Assembly (NCBI RefSeq): GCF_000144605.1 | Contig: NC_014375.1 | Location: 2,666,001-2,730,000 of the forward strand | DNA from: Brevundimonas subvibrioides ATCC 15264 | GTDB taxonomy: Bacteria > Pseudomonadota > Alphaproteobacteria > Caulobacterales > Caulobacteraceae | Length of the DNA stretch: 64,000 bases | Direction: 5' to 3' | Shown here: positions 1 through 8,776 of the stretch, piece after piece | How positions within the stretch are numbered: the stretch's first letter is position 1 | How the letters are laid out: each line of letters opens with the position of its first letter | Made by a program: the position numbers and the translations under genes | Notes under the pieces: model-generated | Seen by the model: the letters and a program-made list of their open reading frames with translations, nothing else | What the model was told of the DNA's origin: nothing | Databases searched by the model: none

Positions 1-53
1 AGGTCGAGGACGTCGACCAGCACCACGTCGCGGATCGACAGGCTGGTCAGCAT
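1..53 (-). CDS. recN: DNA repair protein RecN, N-terminal fragment
   Basis: Only the first 17 codons lie in the window; the gene continues off the left edge. The reverse strand from the ATG at 53 reads MLTSLSIRDVVLVDVLDL, which matches the usual start of RecN, an SMC-like ATPase of double-strand break repair. It lies directly downstream of bamD on the same strand, an order I know from Caulobacterales. The call rests on this short stretch and the gene order, so it is good but not certain. Confidence 0.7.
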   Translation of the reverse strand, partial: MLTSLSIRDVVLVDVLD

Positions 54-108
54 GGGGCGAAACGATTCGGCATCGGCGACAGTCTAGCCCGGAACGAGGC
101 GAGAACAG

Positions 109-981
109 TCAGCCCGGAATGATCCGTTGCAGCCAGCTTTCGCGCGGTCCCGTGGGGGCGGTCCCGGGCTGCTCGCCCTGTTCGGTCAGAAGGGCATAGG
201 CCTGGGAGTACCAGGGGCTGCCGGGATAGTTGAAGCCCAGGACCGACCCGTTGCGCTCCGCCTCGTCCTTCAGGCCCAGGCTCAGATAGACCTCGACCAG
301 ACGATACAGGGCTTCGGGCGTGTGCGACGTGCGCTGGTAGGCCTCGTTGTCGATCACGGCCTTGTACCGGCCGATGGCGGCCAGCGGAAGGTTGGCGCGC
401 TGGTAATAGCGGCCGATGGACATTTCCTTGCCCGCCAGCTGGTCGTTGACCATGTCGATCTTGACGGTCGCGTCGGTGGCATAGGACGAGCCCGGATAAC
501 GGCGGGCCACATCCCTCAGTCCGTCCAGGGCCTGCTGGGCCTGGTTCTGGTCGCGGCCCACATCGACGATCTGCTCGAAGTGGCAGGTGGCGCGCATGTA
601 GAAGGCATAGGCGGCCGACGGGCTGCCGGGGAACAGCGAGATGAACCGGTCCGCCGCCGCGATCGACTCCTCGTAGCTGCCGTTCTGGTAGTGGGCGTAG
701 ACCTGCATCAGGATCGCCCGGCGCGACCATTCCGAATACGGATGCTGGCGCTCGACCTCCTGGAAATAGTCGACGGCGTCCGACCAGCGGTTCGACTGGA
801 GGCGCGTGTAACCGGTGTTGTAGAGCAGCTCGACCGGCCGCTCCTCATAGGCCAGGCGCGGCCGACCGGCACCGCCGCCACAGGCGGGCAGCGTCAGGGT
901 GACGGCCGCGGCCATCAGGATCAGGCCGCCGCGTCGCAGGGCGGACGAAGACCGGGAGAAAGTCGGCAAGACAAACCTCAT
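109..981 (-). CDS. bamD: Outer membrane assembly lipoprotein BamD
   Basis: 290-residue lipoprotein of the BAM complex, which inserts beta-barrel proteins into the outer membrane. The N-terminus has Arg residues, a hydrophobic stretch and a lipobox ending at Cys34 (LPAC). The mature part is TPR-like, with YNTGYTRLQSNRWSDAVDYF and FPGSPSAAYAFY resembling the BamD/ComL family. I start at the ATG at 981 because it gives a compact signal peptide; an upstream in-frame extension to 1077 has no signal character. The gene is divergent from prs and followed by recN. Confidence 0.9.
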   Translation of the reverse strand: MRFVLPTFSRSSSALRRGGLILMAAAVTLTLPACGGGAGRPRLAYEERPVELLYNTGYTRLQSNRWSDAVDYFQEVERQHPYSEWSRRAILMQVYAHYQNGSYEESIAAADRFISLFPGSPSAAYAFYMRATCHFEQIVDVGRDQNQAQQALDGLRDVARRYPGSSYATDATVKIDMVNDQLAGKEMSIGRYYQRANLPLAAIGRYKAVIDNEAYQRTSHTPEALYRLVEVYLSLGLKDEAERNGSVLGFNYPGSPWYSQAYALLTEQGEQPGTAPTGPRESWLQRIIPG

Positions 982-1171
982 CACACGACACCCGAGCGAC
1001 CGATCTGGCCAGCCGGAATCCAAGACCGCGTTCCCTATCACCCCCCGGCCAGCCGCGCCATGCATCCAGAAGGGCACGATGACGGCTTGCTACGGCCCGG
1101 TGCGCTGCTAAAGAGCGCGCGAGACGGAACGCGCTTCAATGGCGGTCCGATGACGGCGAAAGGATGACCGG

Positions 1172-2104
1172 ATGAAGCTGCTCGCAGGCAACTCGAATCG
1201 GTCCCTTGCCCAGGCCATTGCCGATCACCTCGACATGCCCCTGACCAAGGCCCAGGTGAAACGGTTCGCCGACAACGAGGTCTTCGCCGTCATCGAGGAG
1301 AACGTGCGCGGCGAGGATGTCTTCGTCATCCAGTCGACCTCCTACCCCGCCAACGACAACCTGATGGAGTTGCTGATCTGCATCGACGCCCTCGTGCGGG
1401 CCTCGGCGCGGCGGATCACGGCCGTCATGCCCTATTTCGGCTATGCCCGGCAGGACCGGAAGACCGGTGGTCGCACGCCGATCTCGGCCAAGCTGGTCGC
1501 CAACATGATCACCCGCGCCGGCGCGGACCGGGTCCTGACCATGGACCTGCACGCGGGCCAGATTCAGGGGTTCTTCGACATCCCGACAGACAATCTGGTG
1601 GCGACGCCCGTCCTGGCCCAGGACATCCGCGACCATTACCAGCGCGGCAATCTGATGATCGTGTCGCCCGACGTCGGCGGCGTGGTGCGCGCCCGGTCCC
1701 TGGCGGAGCGTCTGAACGTCGACCTGGCCATCGTCGACAAACGCCGTCCGCGCGCGGGCGAGAGCGAGGTCATGAACATCATCGGCGACGTGTCGGGCCG
1801 CGAATGCATCCTGTTCGACGACATCGTCGATTCGGGCGGCACCCTGGTGAACGCCGCCAAGGCGCTGATGGACGCGGGCGCGACCAGCGTCTCGGCCTAC
1901 ATCAGCCACGGCGTCCTGTCCGGCCCGGCGGTCCAGCGCGTCACCGACGGCCCGTTGAAGGAACTGGTCATCACCGATTCGATCGAACAGCCGTTCGAGG
2001 TCTCGAACTGTTCGAAGATCCGCTCGGTGCCCGTGGCACCCCTGATCGGCGAAGCGATCCGGCGGATCGCCAACGAGGAATCGGTGTCGAAACTGTTCGA
2101 CTGA
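1172..2104 (+). CDS. prs: Ribose-phosphate pyrophosphokinase
   Basis: 310 residues, full length for the family. It makes PRPP from ribose 5-phosphate and ATP, feeding nucleotide, His and Trp synthesis in the cytoplasm. Visible motifs are the [11 protein letters not shown] region (about 125-135), the flexible-loop basic cluster KRRP (190-193) and the PRPP-binding loop [10 protein letters not shown] (215-224). The start has a good AAAGGA ribosome binding site 8 bases upstream. It is divergent from bamD across a 190-base spacer that must hold both promoters. Confidence 0.96.
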   Translation: MKLLAGNSNRSLAQAIADHLDMPLTKAQVKRFADNEVFAVIEENVRGEDVFVIQSTSYPANDNLMELLICIDALVRASARRITAVMPYFGYARQDRKTGGRTPISAKLVANMITRAGADRVLTMDLHAGQIQGFFDIPTDNLVATPVLAQDIRDHYQRGNLMIVSPDVGGVVRARSLAERLNVDLAIVDKRRPRAGESEVMNIIGDVSGRECILFDDIVDSGGTLVNAAKALMDAGATSVSAYISHGVLSGPAVQRVTDGPLKELVITDSIEQPFEVSNCSKIRSVPVAPLIGEAIRRIANEESVSKLFD

Positions 2105-2175
2105 GGCGACCCTGCCTCAAAACCGCCGGGAGCCTGCTATCTGAGTCCGACAGGGGACGCTGCGGAGGATCATTG

Positions 2176-3411
2176 ATGGGACTGTTTTCGAGCCGTGGGG
2201 CATCGGCCCTGGCGGCGCTGGCGATCGCCGCCACCCTGGCCTCCTGCGCGTCGAACAAGGCCGCCGAGGAAGCCGAAGCCACGCGGGTCGCCGCCGAGGT
2301 CGCCGCCGCTGCGGCCTTGGCCGCTCAGCCCAAGCCCATCGCGCTGAACGACAGCGTCATCCAGTCCGCCGCCATCTATCTGGGTTTCACCCGCGACATG
2401 GCGACCCTGCGCGGCGGCTTCGAAAGCCCCGAGGCGATTCTCGCCGCCATGCAGCGCGGCGCCGCCTACCAGCCGGACCAGATTTCGCGCGGCCTGGTGG
2501 CCTACGCCTCGATCCTGGCGCTGCAGTCGCCGGAGTTCCTCACGGGCGTGCGCCAGTATGGAACGGATCGCGAGACGCGCAACCAGACCGTGGCCCGGAT
2601 CGTCGCCGACCCGACCTATGCTTCCACCCTGCCGGGCGCCGACGCCGCCGCCGGCCTGATCATGGGCGTTCTGGACGCCGATATTGCCGCCCTGCGCACG
2701 GCCGCCGATTCGATCGAGAATGACGCCTATGCCATCCAGGCGGACGGCCGCGCGTCGTGGGCGCGCCAGCCGGTGCCCGACCGGGAGGCCCGCATCCAGG
2801 GCGTCAAGGATCTGTCCGCCCGCCGGATGGTCGCCAATGCGGAGGACGTAGCGCGCCTGTCGGCCGCAGCGTCTTCCGGCTCCGGCCTCGGGGTCTCGAC
2901 CCCGCGCCTGCGCCAGCCCCCCTATCCCCCCGCCGTCTCGAGCGCCCTCGCCCTGGCCGCCCTGGCGGTCCTGGACGGAGCCGGCGAAAACGCCGTCTCC
3001 AACACAGACGCCCTGCAGTACGACCGCGCCAGCCAGGACTGTTTCGCCAGTTCCAAGCTGAACCTGTTCCAGTGCCTTGCCGCCTCGCGCCCCAGCTATG
3101 AGGTCGAGTTCTGCCTGGGCCGCCATGTCGTGCGCGACCTGGCCACCTGTGCCCGCGGCACCAGCCAGCCGGCCGGCCAGATCACGGTCGGCGCGCCGAC
3201 CCAGAGCCGCTCTCAGCCCGCGACACCGGTCATCCGGACCGAGCCGATACAGCCGTCGACGCCACTCCCTGTCTCGCCCGCGCCCGCTACGCCGGCGACC
3301 GTGACCCCCGTCGTGCCGCCCGCGCCGTCGATCACGCCCAATCCCGCGCTCGCCCCCGGCGCGAGCCCGACCCAGCGTTTGAACGCCGCGCCCCCGGCAC
3401 CACAAAGATGA
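2176..3411 (+). CDS. Conserved lipoprotein, paralog of the next gene
   Basis: 411-residue predicted lipoprotein of unknown function. The N-terminus ends in a lipobox with Cys24 (LASC), followed by an Ala/Glu-rich linker, a helical-looking domain (about 55-340) and a Pro/Ser/Thr-rich tail. The start at 2176 has GGAGG just upstream; a longer in-frame extension overlapping prs is not credible. Shared blocks with the following gene include ILALQSPEF, LPGADAAAGLI and SKLNLFQCLAASRPSYE, so the two are tandem paralogs. The conserved cysteines in FQCL, FCLGRH and LATC could form disulfides. I do not recognise a named domain. Confidence 0.8.
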   Translation: MGLFSSRGASALAALAIAATLASCASNKAAEEAEATRVAAEVAAAAALAAQPKPIALNDSVIQSAAIYLGFTRDMATLRGGFESPEAILAAMQRGAAYQPDQISRGLVAYASILALQSPEFLTGVRQYGTDRETRNQTVARIVADPTYASTLPGADAAAGLIMGVLDADIAALRTAADSIENDAYAIQADGRASWARQPVPDREARIQGVKDLSARRMVANAEDVARLSAAASSGSGLGVSTPRLRQPPYPPAVSSALALAALAVLDGAGENAVSNTDALQYDRASQDCFASSKLNLFQCLAASRPSYEVEFCLGRHVVRDLATCARGTSQPAGQITVGAPTQSRSQPATPVIRTEPIQPSTPLPVSPAPATPATVTPVVPPAPSITPNPALAPGASPTQRLNAAPPAPQR

Positions 3412-3511
3412 ACTCGCGCGCCGGGATTAACGTTCGGAAAACCATAGACAACGCGATATAGAAGCCGTGGCGCCGGAGCGCGCCTCAGTATCCGTATCCG
3501 GGGGACCATCC

Positions 3512-4588
3512 ATGCGAATGGCTTTTTCGCGTCGCGCGCTGGCAATCGCCGTCGCCGCCTCTAGCGCCGTTCTGACCGCGTGCAGCACACCGGCTCCCGA
3601 ACCGGTCGTCGTCGTCGAAGCCCCCCCGCCCCCGCCGCCTCCGGTCACCCTCAACGAGGGCGTGGCCCAGGCCGCCTCCATCTATGTGTCCTTCATCCGC
3701 GACGTCGGCACCATCCAGGCGGGCTTCCCCGACGCCGAGTCGATCCAGAACGCCATGCACAAGGGCGCGGCCTATGACCCCGCGACCCTGTCGCGCGGCA
3801 TGATCGCCTATGGCTCCATCCTGGCCCTGCAGTCGCCCGAGTTCGTGGCCGGCGTCCGCACCTTCGCCGTGGATCCCGCCACGCGGGCCGACGTCGTCGC
3901 CAACATCATCCGCGACCCGGCCTATGCCGCAGGTCTTCCGGGCGCCGACGTCGCGGCCGGGCTGATCATCGCCACCCTGGGCCAGGACATCGCCAGCCTG
4001 ACGACCATCGCGGATGCGGTGGAGCAGGACGCCTATACGATCCAGGAACGCAGCGACCCGCGCCGCCGCTGGGCCACGGTCCCCATCCCCAATCGCGAAG
4101 TCCGCCTGGAAACCGCCAAGACCATCTCCGCGGGCCAGATGCTGCCCTCGGCCGAGGAATCGGCCCGGCTGTTCGCGGCCGCCAACAGTGGTTCGGGCCT
4201 CAGCCTGGCCCCGGCCACCCAGGCGCCGCCATACACGCCCGCGGTGGTCCATTCGCTGGCCATCGCCGCCCTCGCGGCCCTTGGGGCCGCAGGCGACGAC
4301 GCCCGGGCCAACACCGAGGCCCTGTCGATCGAGACCAATGCCCAGTTCTGCCTGGATATGTCCAAGCTGAACCTGTTCCAGTGCCTCGCGGCCTCGCGCC
4401 CGAGCTATGAGGACATGTTCTGCGTCGGCCGCCACATCGTGCGCGATCTGGCGACCTGCACCACCCAGGCGACCGTGCCGGTCGTCACGCCGGCCGCCAC
4501 GACGACCGCATCGGTCACCCCTGTCGTCGGCGTCGCCGAGGAAGCCGCCACGGCCTCCGTCGTCGCCACCCAACCCGCGACACGGTAA
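3512..4588 (+). CDS. Conserved lipoprotein, tandem paralog of the preceding gene
   Basis: 358-residue predicted lipoprotein. The signal peptide ends at the lipobox LTAC (Cys24) and is followed by a seven-proline run. The central domain aligns with the upstream gene through RGMIAYGSILALQSPEF, LPGADVAAGLI and SKLNLFQCLAASRPSYE, with matching cysteines near the end. The two genes share a strand and are 100 bases apart, so they may be co-transcribed. The ATG at 3512 is preferred to an upstream one at 3467 because it has GGGGGA upstream and starts directly with the signal peptide. Function unknown. Confidence 0.8.
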   Translation: MRMAFSRRALAIAVAASSAVLTACSTPAPEPVVVVEAPPPPPPPVTLNEGVAQAASIYVSFIRDVGTIQAGFPDAESIQNAMHKGAAYDPATLSRGMIAYGSILALQSPEFVAGVRTFAVDPATRADVVANIIRDPAYAAGLPGADVAAGLIIATLGQDIASLTTIADAVEQDAYTIQERSDPRRRWATVPIPNREVRLETAKTISAGQMLPSAEESARLFAAANSGSGLSLAPATQAPPYTPAVVHSLAIAALAALGAAGDDARANTEALSIETNAQFCLDMSKLNLFQCLAASRPSYEDMFCVGRHIVRDLATCTTQATVPVVTPAATTTASVTPVVGVAEEAATASVVATQPATR

Positions 4589-4591
4589 GGG

Positions 4592-4616
4592 CGCGACCGC
4601 GCGCGACACGGTCGCG
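4592..4616 (+). terminator. Hairpin after the lipoprotein pair, possible terminator
   Basis: CGCGACCG at 4592-4599 and CGGTCGCG at 4609-4616 form a perfect 8-base-pair stem with a 9-base loop, starting 4 bases after the stop codon. There is no T-run after it, so intrinsic termination is possible but not shown. Confidence 0.4.
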
Positions 4617-4765
4617 TGCGGGTTGAGCGCGTTTCGTCTCGCGGACGCAGTTGCGCATGGGGGCGCTTGCGTGTAATGACCCGCGCTCTTGAATTCGAGG
4701 GTCGCTGACCCCGCCGCGCGGGCCGCAATGTCGGCGCAGGCGTTTTTGTTGTTGAGGCGAGCCAG

Positions 4766-5476
4766 ATGGCCGAGATCATTCTGAACGTAGACGTTCGCGA
4801 GAACATCGGTACCGGCGGCGCGCGCGCTGCCCGTCGCTCCGGCGCGGTTCCGGGCATCCTGTACGGCGGCGACAAGGCCCCCGTCGCCATCTCGGTCAAC
4901 GAGAAGGACTTCCGCAAGAACCTGTACACCGGCAAGCTGCTGGGCCACCTCGTCACGCTGAAGTACGGCGACGAGACCCAGTCGGTCATCGCCAAGGACG
5001 TGCAGTTCGACCCGGTGTCGGACCGCCCGCTGCACTTCGACCTGATGCGCGTCGACGCGAAGCAGACCATCAAGATCGAAGTGCCGATCCACTTCATCAA
5101 CGAAGACCAGTGCAAGGCCTTCCGTCAGGGCGGCACGCTGGAGATCGTCCGTCACTCGGTCGAGATCCTGGTCCGCGCCGACCACATCCCGGAAGACCTG
5201 GTCGTCGACCTGGCCGGCCACAAGCTGGGCGACACCCTGCGCTGGTCGGACGTCAAGGTCCCGTCCGACGTTGAGGCCACCATCACCGACCGTGACTTCG
5301 TGATCGGCTCCATCAAGGTCTCGTCGGCCGCCATCGCCGCCGACCAGATCGAGGAAGCCATCGCCGAGGAACAGGCCGAGGCCGAAGCCGCCGCCATCGA
5401 GGCCGGCGACGTTCCCGCCACGGAACAGGGCGACGAAGACGCCGCCGAGGCCGAAGGCGAGAAGACCGAAGACTGA
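4766..5476 (+). CDS. rplY: Ribosomal protein bL25, Ctc (general stress) form
   Basis: 236 residues, the two-domain Ctc form that binds 5S rRNA in the large subunit. The first ~95 residues hold the L25 barrel (LNVDVRENIGTGGARAARRS, then VPGILYGG) and the rest is the TL5/Ctc C-terminal domain (KIEVPIHFINED, LRWSDVKVPSDV). The last ~45 residues are an acidic Ala/Glu tail (EEAIAEEQAEAEAAAIEAGD), common in alphaproteobacteria. It lies directly upstream of pth, a standard rplY-pth arrangement. Confidence 0.95.
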   Translation: MAEIILNVDVRENIGTGGARAARRSGAVPGILYGGDKAPVAISVNEKDFRKNLYTGKLLGHLVTLKYGDETQSVIAKDVQFDPVSDRPLHFDLMRVDAKQTIKIEVPIHFINEDQCKAFRQGGTLEIVRHSVEILVRADHIPEDLVVDLAGHKLGDTLRWSDVKVPSDVEATITDRDFVIGSIKVSSAAIAADQIEEAIAEEQAEAEAAAIEAGDVPATEQGDEDAAEAEGEKTED

Positions 5477-5499
5477 TCCCACGGATCACCTCACGATCG

Positions 5500-5531
5500 C
5501 GGCCCCTTCCGGTGACGGACGGGGCCGTTTT
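5500..5531 (+). terminator. Rho-independent terminator between rplY and pth
   Basis: CGGCCCC (5500-5506) and GGGGCCG (5521-5527) form a 7-base-pair GC stem with a 14-base loop, followed by TTTT (5528-5531). It lies 24 bases after the rplY stop and 17 bases before pth, so it would reduce read-through into pth. Confidence 0.7.
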
Positions 5532-5548
5532 CGTATCAGGACAGCGCC

Positions 5549-6163
5549 ATGATCATCATCGCCGGCCTGGGCAATCCGGGCCCCAAATACCAGCACAACC
5601 GCCACAACATCGGCTTCATGGCCGCTGACGAGATCGCGCGCCGGTGGCGCTTCGGCCCCGAGCGGGCCAAGTTCCAGTCCGTCATTCGCGAGGGCGAGGT
5701 CGAGGGCACCAAGGTCCTGCTGATGAAGCCCCAGACCTTCATGAACAACTCCGGCAATGCGGTCGGAGAGGCCGCGCGCTTCTACAAGATCGCGCCCGCC
5801 GACGTGATCATCTTCCACGACGAGATCGACCTGGCTCCGGGCCGTTTCCGGATGAAGAAAGGTGGCGGAGCGGCGGGCCAGAACGGCATCCGCAGCCTGA
5901 TCAGCCAGCTGGGTCCGGACTTCCGCCGTGCCCGCATGGGCGTCGGCCACCCGGGCGAGGCCCACCTGGTGATGCCGCACGTCCTGGGTGACTTCCACAA
6001 GGCCGAGCAGCCCTGGCTGCAGGCCCTGCTGAACGCCTGCGCCGACGCCCTGCCCTTCGCCCTCGCTGGCGACGACGAGCGCTACCAGGGCGAGGTCCTG
6101 CGCCTCGCCCCGGCACCGAAGTTCAGCCCCCGTCAGGCGGCCCAGGCGTCAAAGGGCGAATGA
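5549..6163 (+). CDS. pth: Peptidyl-tRNA hydrolase
   Basis: 204 residues. The enzyme frees tRNA from peptidyl-tRNAs that drop off the ribosome. The N-terminus has the family signature IAGLGNPGPKY with the substrate-contacting Asn9 and catalytic His19 (NRHNIGF). The second signature MKPQTFMNNSG follows, then FHDEIDLAPG and GGGAAGQNGIRS. The C-terminus is a basic tail. Its TGA overlaps the ATG of the next possible gene as ATGA. Confidence 0.96.
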   Translation: MIIIAGLGNPGPKYQHNRHNIGFMAADEIARRWRFGPERAKFQSVIREGEVEGTKVLLMKPQTFMNNSGNAVGEAARFYKIAPADVIIFHDEIDLAPGRFRMKKGGGAAGQNGIRSLISQLGPDFRRARMGVGHPGEAHLVMPHVLGDFHKAEQPWLQALLNACADALPFALAGDDERYQGEVLRLAPAPKFSPRQAAQASKGE

Positions 6164-6639
6164 TCCGTCTCCTCCCCGTCGCGGAGCGATGGGGAGGAGA
6201 CCTGGACGCACTTCCATTCTTTGACCCCATCCGCTATCGCCCCGCGGTGACCCCTCCTCAGGCCGAATCCTGGTCGATCGCGCGTTCGCTGGCCTTCCTG
6301 GCCGCGACGTTCGCCATCGTGTTCGGAAGCCTGCTGCCGTTCGCGGCCTATGCGGCCTCGACGCCGGGTCATCCGATGGTCATCTGCTCCACCGAGGGGC
6401 CCCTGACCATCTCGATCGGCGTGGACGGTCAGCAGGAACCCAGCAAGGGCATGGCGGGCGTCAAATGCTCGGCCTGCGTCATGGCGGTCGTCGCCGACCT
6501 GCCGACACCGCCGGCGCTCCAGCCGGTCCGCGCCGCCACGACCTACCCGGCCTCGCGCTTCGTCACGCGCAATCAGTCCGCCCCGCCACCGGCCCGCGCA
6601 CCGCCCCGGCCACCCTCGACCGCCCCGCCCCAGTCCTGA
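6160..6639 (+). CDS. DUF2946-like exported protein next to a TonB receptor
   Basis: Up to 159 residues. A hydrophobic segment (ARSLAFLAATFAIVFGSLLP) is followed by HPMVICSTEGP and VKCSACVMA, the Cys/His spacing typical of DUF2946 proteins found beside copper-related TonB receptors, then a Pro/Ala-rich tail. The ATG at 6160 overlaps the pth stop (ATGA), but the first ~15 codons run through an inverted repeat. A GTG at 6247 (residue 30) gives a cleaner signal peptide and may be the true start. The reading frame is likely real; the family call is tentative. Confidence 0.6.
   Translation: MIRLLPVAERWGGDLDALPFFDPIRYRPAVTPPQAESWSIARSLAFLAATFAIVFGSLLPFAAYAASTPGHPMVICSTEGPLTISIGVDGQQEPSKGMAGVKCSACVMAVVADLPTPPALQPVRAATTYPASRFVTRNQSAPPPARAPPRPPSTAPPQS
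6167..6201. repeat. Perfect 11-bp inverted repeat after pth
   Basis: GTCTCCTCCCC (6167-6177) and GGGGAGGAGAC (6191-6201) pair perfectly around a 13-base loop. The hairpin begins 3 bases after the pth stop codon. It may act as a 3' hairpin for pth or be a small dispersed palindrome; there is no T-run. Confidence 0.7.
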
Positions 6640-6712
6640 ACGCACGCTCCTAAACCCGCCCGCCGCCTCGCGCGCGCGGGCGCTCCCTTGCGTCTTTCAG
6701 GACATCCTTTTC

Positions 6713-8776
6713 ATGCGATTTCTCGCTTCGGCGGCTCCGGCCGCCCTGCTGTGCCTGCTGGCCAGCCCCACCTCCGCCCAGTCTGGCCCGGACGGTCCCG
6801 CCGTCGACCTGGGCGAGGTCATCGTCACCGGCGCACTCAATCCGGAAGATCCCCCGGTGGTCGCAGAGGCGCGCCGCCGCCTGTCGCGGACCCCGGGTGC
6901 CGTCGCCGTCGTCTCGGCCGAAAGCCTGGAAAACCGGTATGCGCCAAACCTGGCCGACGTCCTGCGCGACGTCCCCGGCGTCTATGCCCAGAAGAAATGG
7001 GGCGGCGACGTCCGACTCTCGATCCGCGGCTCGGGCATCGGCAACGCCAACCACCTGCGCGGCCTGTTCGTGTCGCAGGACGGCATCCCCTTCAACGAGG
7101 CCGACGGCTTCGGCGACGTCCAGATGGTCGACCCGCTGCTGGCGCGGTTCACCGAGGTCTACAAGGGCGGCAACGCCCTGCGCTTCGGCGGCTCCCTGCT
7201 GGGCGGGGCCGTCAATCTCGTCACGCCGAACGGCCGGACCTCGGGCGAGACCGCCAGCGTCCGTGCCGACTTCGGCTCGTGGCGCACCGGCCGGCTGCAT
7301 GCCGAGATCGGGGGCGTGCGCGGCGACTGGGACGCCTTCCTCGGCGTCACCGGTGCCACGGCCGAGGGCTGGCGCCAGCAGTCGGACGGGCAGCAGCAGT
7401 ACATCACCGCCAACATCGGTCGCACGTTCGGCGAGGACCGCGAGGCCCGGTTGATCGTCCAGGGGGCCTACATTCATCAGGAAATTCCGGGATCCCTGAC
7501 CCTGGCCCAGGCGCTGAACACCCCGGTCATGCCCGCCGCCGCCAACGTCGCCAACGCCTATCAGCGCGACTACGCCTCGGTCCGCACGACCCTGTCGACC
7601 CGCTGGCGACTGTCGCCCGACCTGCTGTTCGAGGGCGCGGTCTATGGCACCTGGAAGGACCTGCATCACCCCATCTTTCAGGTCATCGACCAGCAGAGCC
7701 GCAACTACGGTGCCTTCGGCCGCCTGGACTGGGAGGGCCAGTTGTTCGGACTGCGCGCCGACGCCTTCGGGGGGGCCTGGTACCGGGTCGGCGATCTGGA
7801 CGCCCAGCAGTTCGTCAACATCCGGGGCTCCAGCGGGGCGCGCATGGCCAAGGCCCGGCAGAACGCCGCGGCCCTCGATGTCTTCGCCGAGGGCCGGCTG
7901 TTCGTCACCGATCAGGTGGCGCTGGTTGCCGGTGGGACCTGGGGCCGGGCCGAGCGGGACTATCAGAATTTCGCCCTGCCCGGCGTCTCCACCACCTTCA
8001 ACCTGACCACCGGCAAGGACTACGCGTGGTTCGCGCCCCGCGTCGGCCTGCTCTGGGAAGGCCCGTCGGGGGCCCAGGCCTATGCCAACGTGACCCGTTC
8101 GATCGAGCCGCCGAATTTCGGATCCCTGACGCCGACGGTCGGCGGGTTCGCCGATATCAAGGCACAGGAGGCCTGGACGTATGAGGCCGGGGTGCGCGGC
8201 CGCACGGCGCAGTTCTCCTGGGACGTCGCCGTCTACCGCGCCGAGCTCGAGAACGAGCTTCTGACCTTCATCGTCAATCCGGCGCTCGGCATCCCGGCCG
8301 CAACCTTCAACGCCGGCCCCACCGTGCACCAGGGGATCGAGGCCGGGCTGGACTGGCGGTTCGCCCCCGGCTGGCGTCTGCGCCAGACGTACACCTGGTC
8401 CGACTTCTTCTTCGAACGCGACAAGGCCTATGGCGACAACGACCTGCCGCTGGTCCCGCCGCATCTGTACCGGGCCGAGCTGCGCTACGACCATCCTGCC
8501 GGCTGGTTCGTCGCGCCCGCGGTGGAGACCACCCCGTCGGACAGCTGGGTCGACTACGCCAACACGCTGAAGGCCCCTGGCTATACCGTGATCAACCTGG
8601 GCCTCGGCTGGACTCTGGAAAACGGAACGAGCCTGTTCGTCGACGCGCGCAACCTGTTCGACGAGCGCTATGTCTCGAACTTCGGGGCGGTCACCGATGC
8701 CCGCGTCGCCTCGACCGCCGTCTTCTGGCCGGGCGAGGGCACGTCGGTCTTCATGGGCGTGAGGATGGCGTGGTGA
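6713..8776 (+). CDS. TonB-dependent outer membrane receptor
   Basis: 687 residues with a cleavable signal peptide (ASPTSA before QSGPDG), a TonB-box-like stretch (GEVIVTGAL), a plug domain (SLENRYAPNLADVLRDVPGV, LFVSQDGIPFNEADGFG, RFGGSLLGGAVNLVTP) and a C-terminal beta-barrel with the usual aromatic strands. It imports a scarce ligand using TonB energy. The substrate cannot be read from the sequence, but the DUF2946-like gene upstream and the PepSY and PCuAC genes downstream suggest copper or another metal chelate. The stop overlaps the next start as TGATG, so translation is probably coupled. Confidence 0.9.
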   Translation: MRFLASAAPAALLCLLASPTSAQSGPDGPAVDLGEVIVTGALNPEDPPVVAEARRRLSRTPGAVAVVSAESLENRYAPNLADVLRDVPGVYAQKKWGGDVRLSIRGSGIGNANHLRGLFVSQDGIPFNEADGFGDVQMVDPLLARFTEVYKGGNALRFGGSLLGGAVNLVTPNGRTSGETASVRADFGSWRTGRLHAEIGGVRGDWDAFLGVTGATAEGWRQQSDGQQQYITANIGRTFGEDREARLIVQGAYIHQEIPGSLTLAQALNTPVMPAAANVANAYQRDYASVRTTLSTRWRLSPDLLFEGAVYGTWKDLHHPIFQVIDQQSRNYGAFGRLDWEGQLFGLRADAFGGAWYRVGDLDAQQFVNIRGSSGARMAKARQNAAALDVFAEGRLFVTDQVALVAGGTWGRAERDYQNFALPGVSTTFNLTTGKDYAWFAPRVGLLWEGPSGAQAYANVTRSIEPPNFGSLTPTVGGFADIKAQEAWTYEAGVRGRTAQFSWDVAVYRAELENELLTFIVNPALGIPAATFNAGPTVHQGIEAGLDWRFAPGWRLRQTYTWSDFFFERDKAYGDNDLPLVPPHLYRAELRYDHPAGWFVAPAVETTPSDSWVDYANTLKAPGYTVINLGLGWTLENGTSLFVDARNLFDERYVSNFGAVTDARVASTAVFWPGEGTSVFMGVRMAW

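Noticed and set aside
1090..1125. Possible sigma-70 promoter for prs (TTGCTA ... TAAAGA)
   Set aside because: Only 4 and 3 of 6 matches with a 16-base spacer; not distinguishable from chance.
3485..5482. Open frame of 665 codons on the minus strand across a lipoprotein gene and rplY
   Set aside because: Crosses two unrelated plus-strand genes and a hairpin; Gly/Asp-rich shadow with no ribosome binding site.
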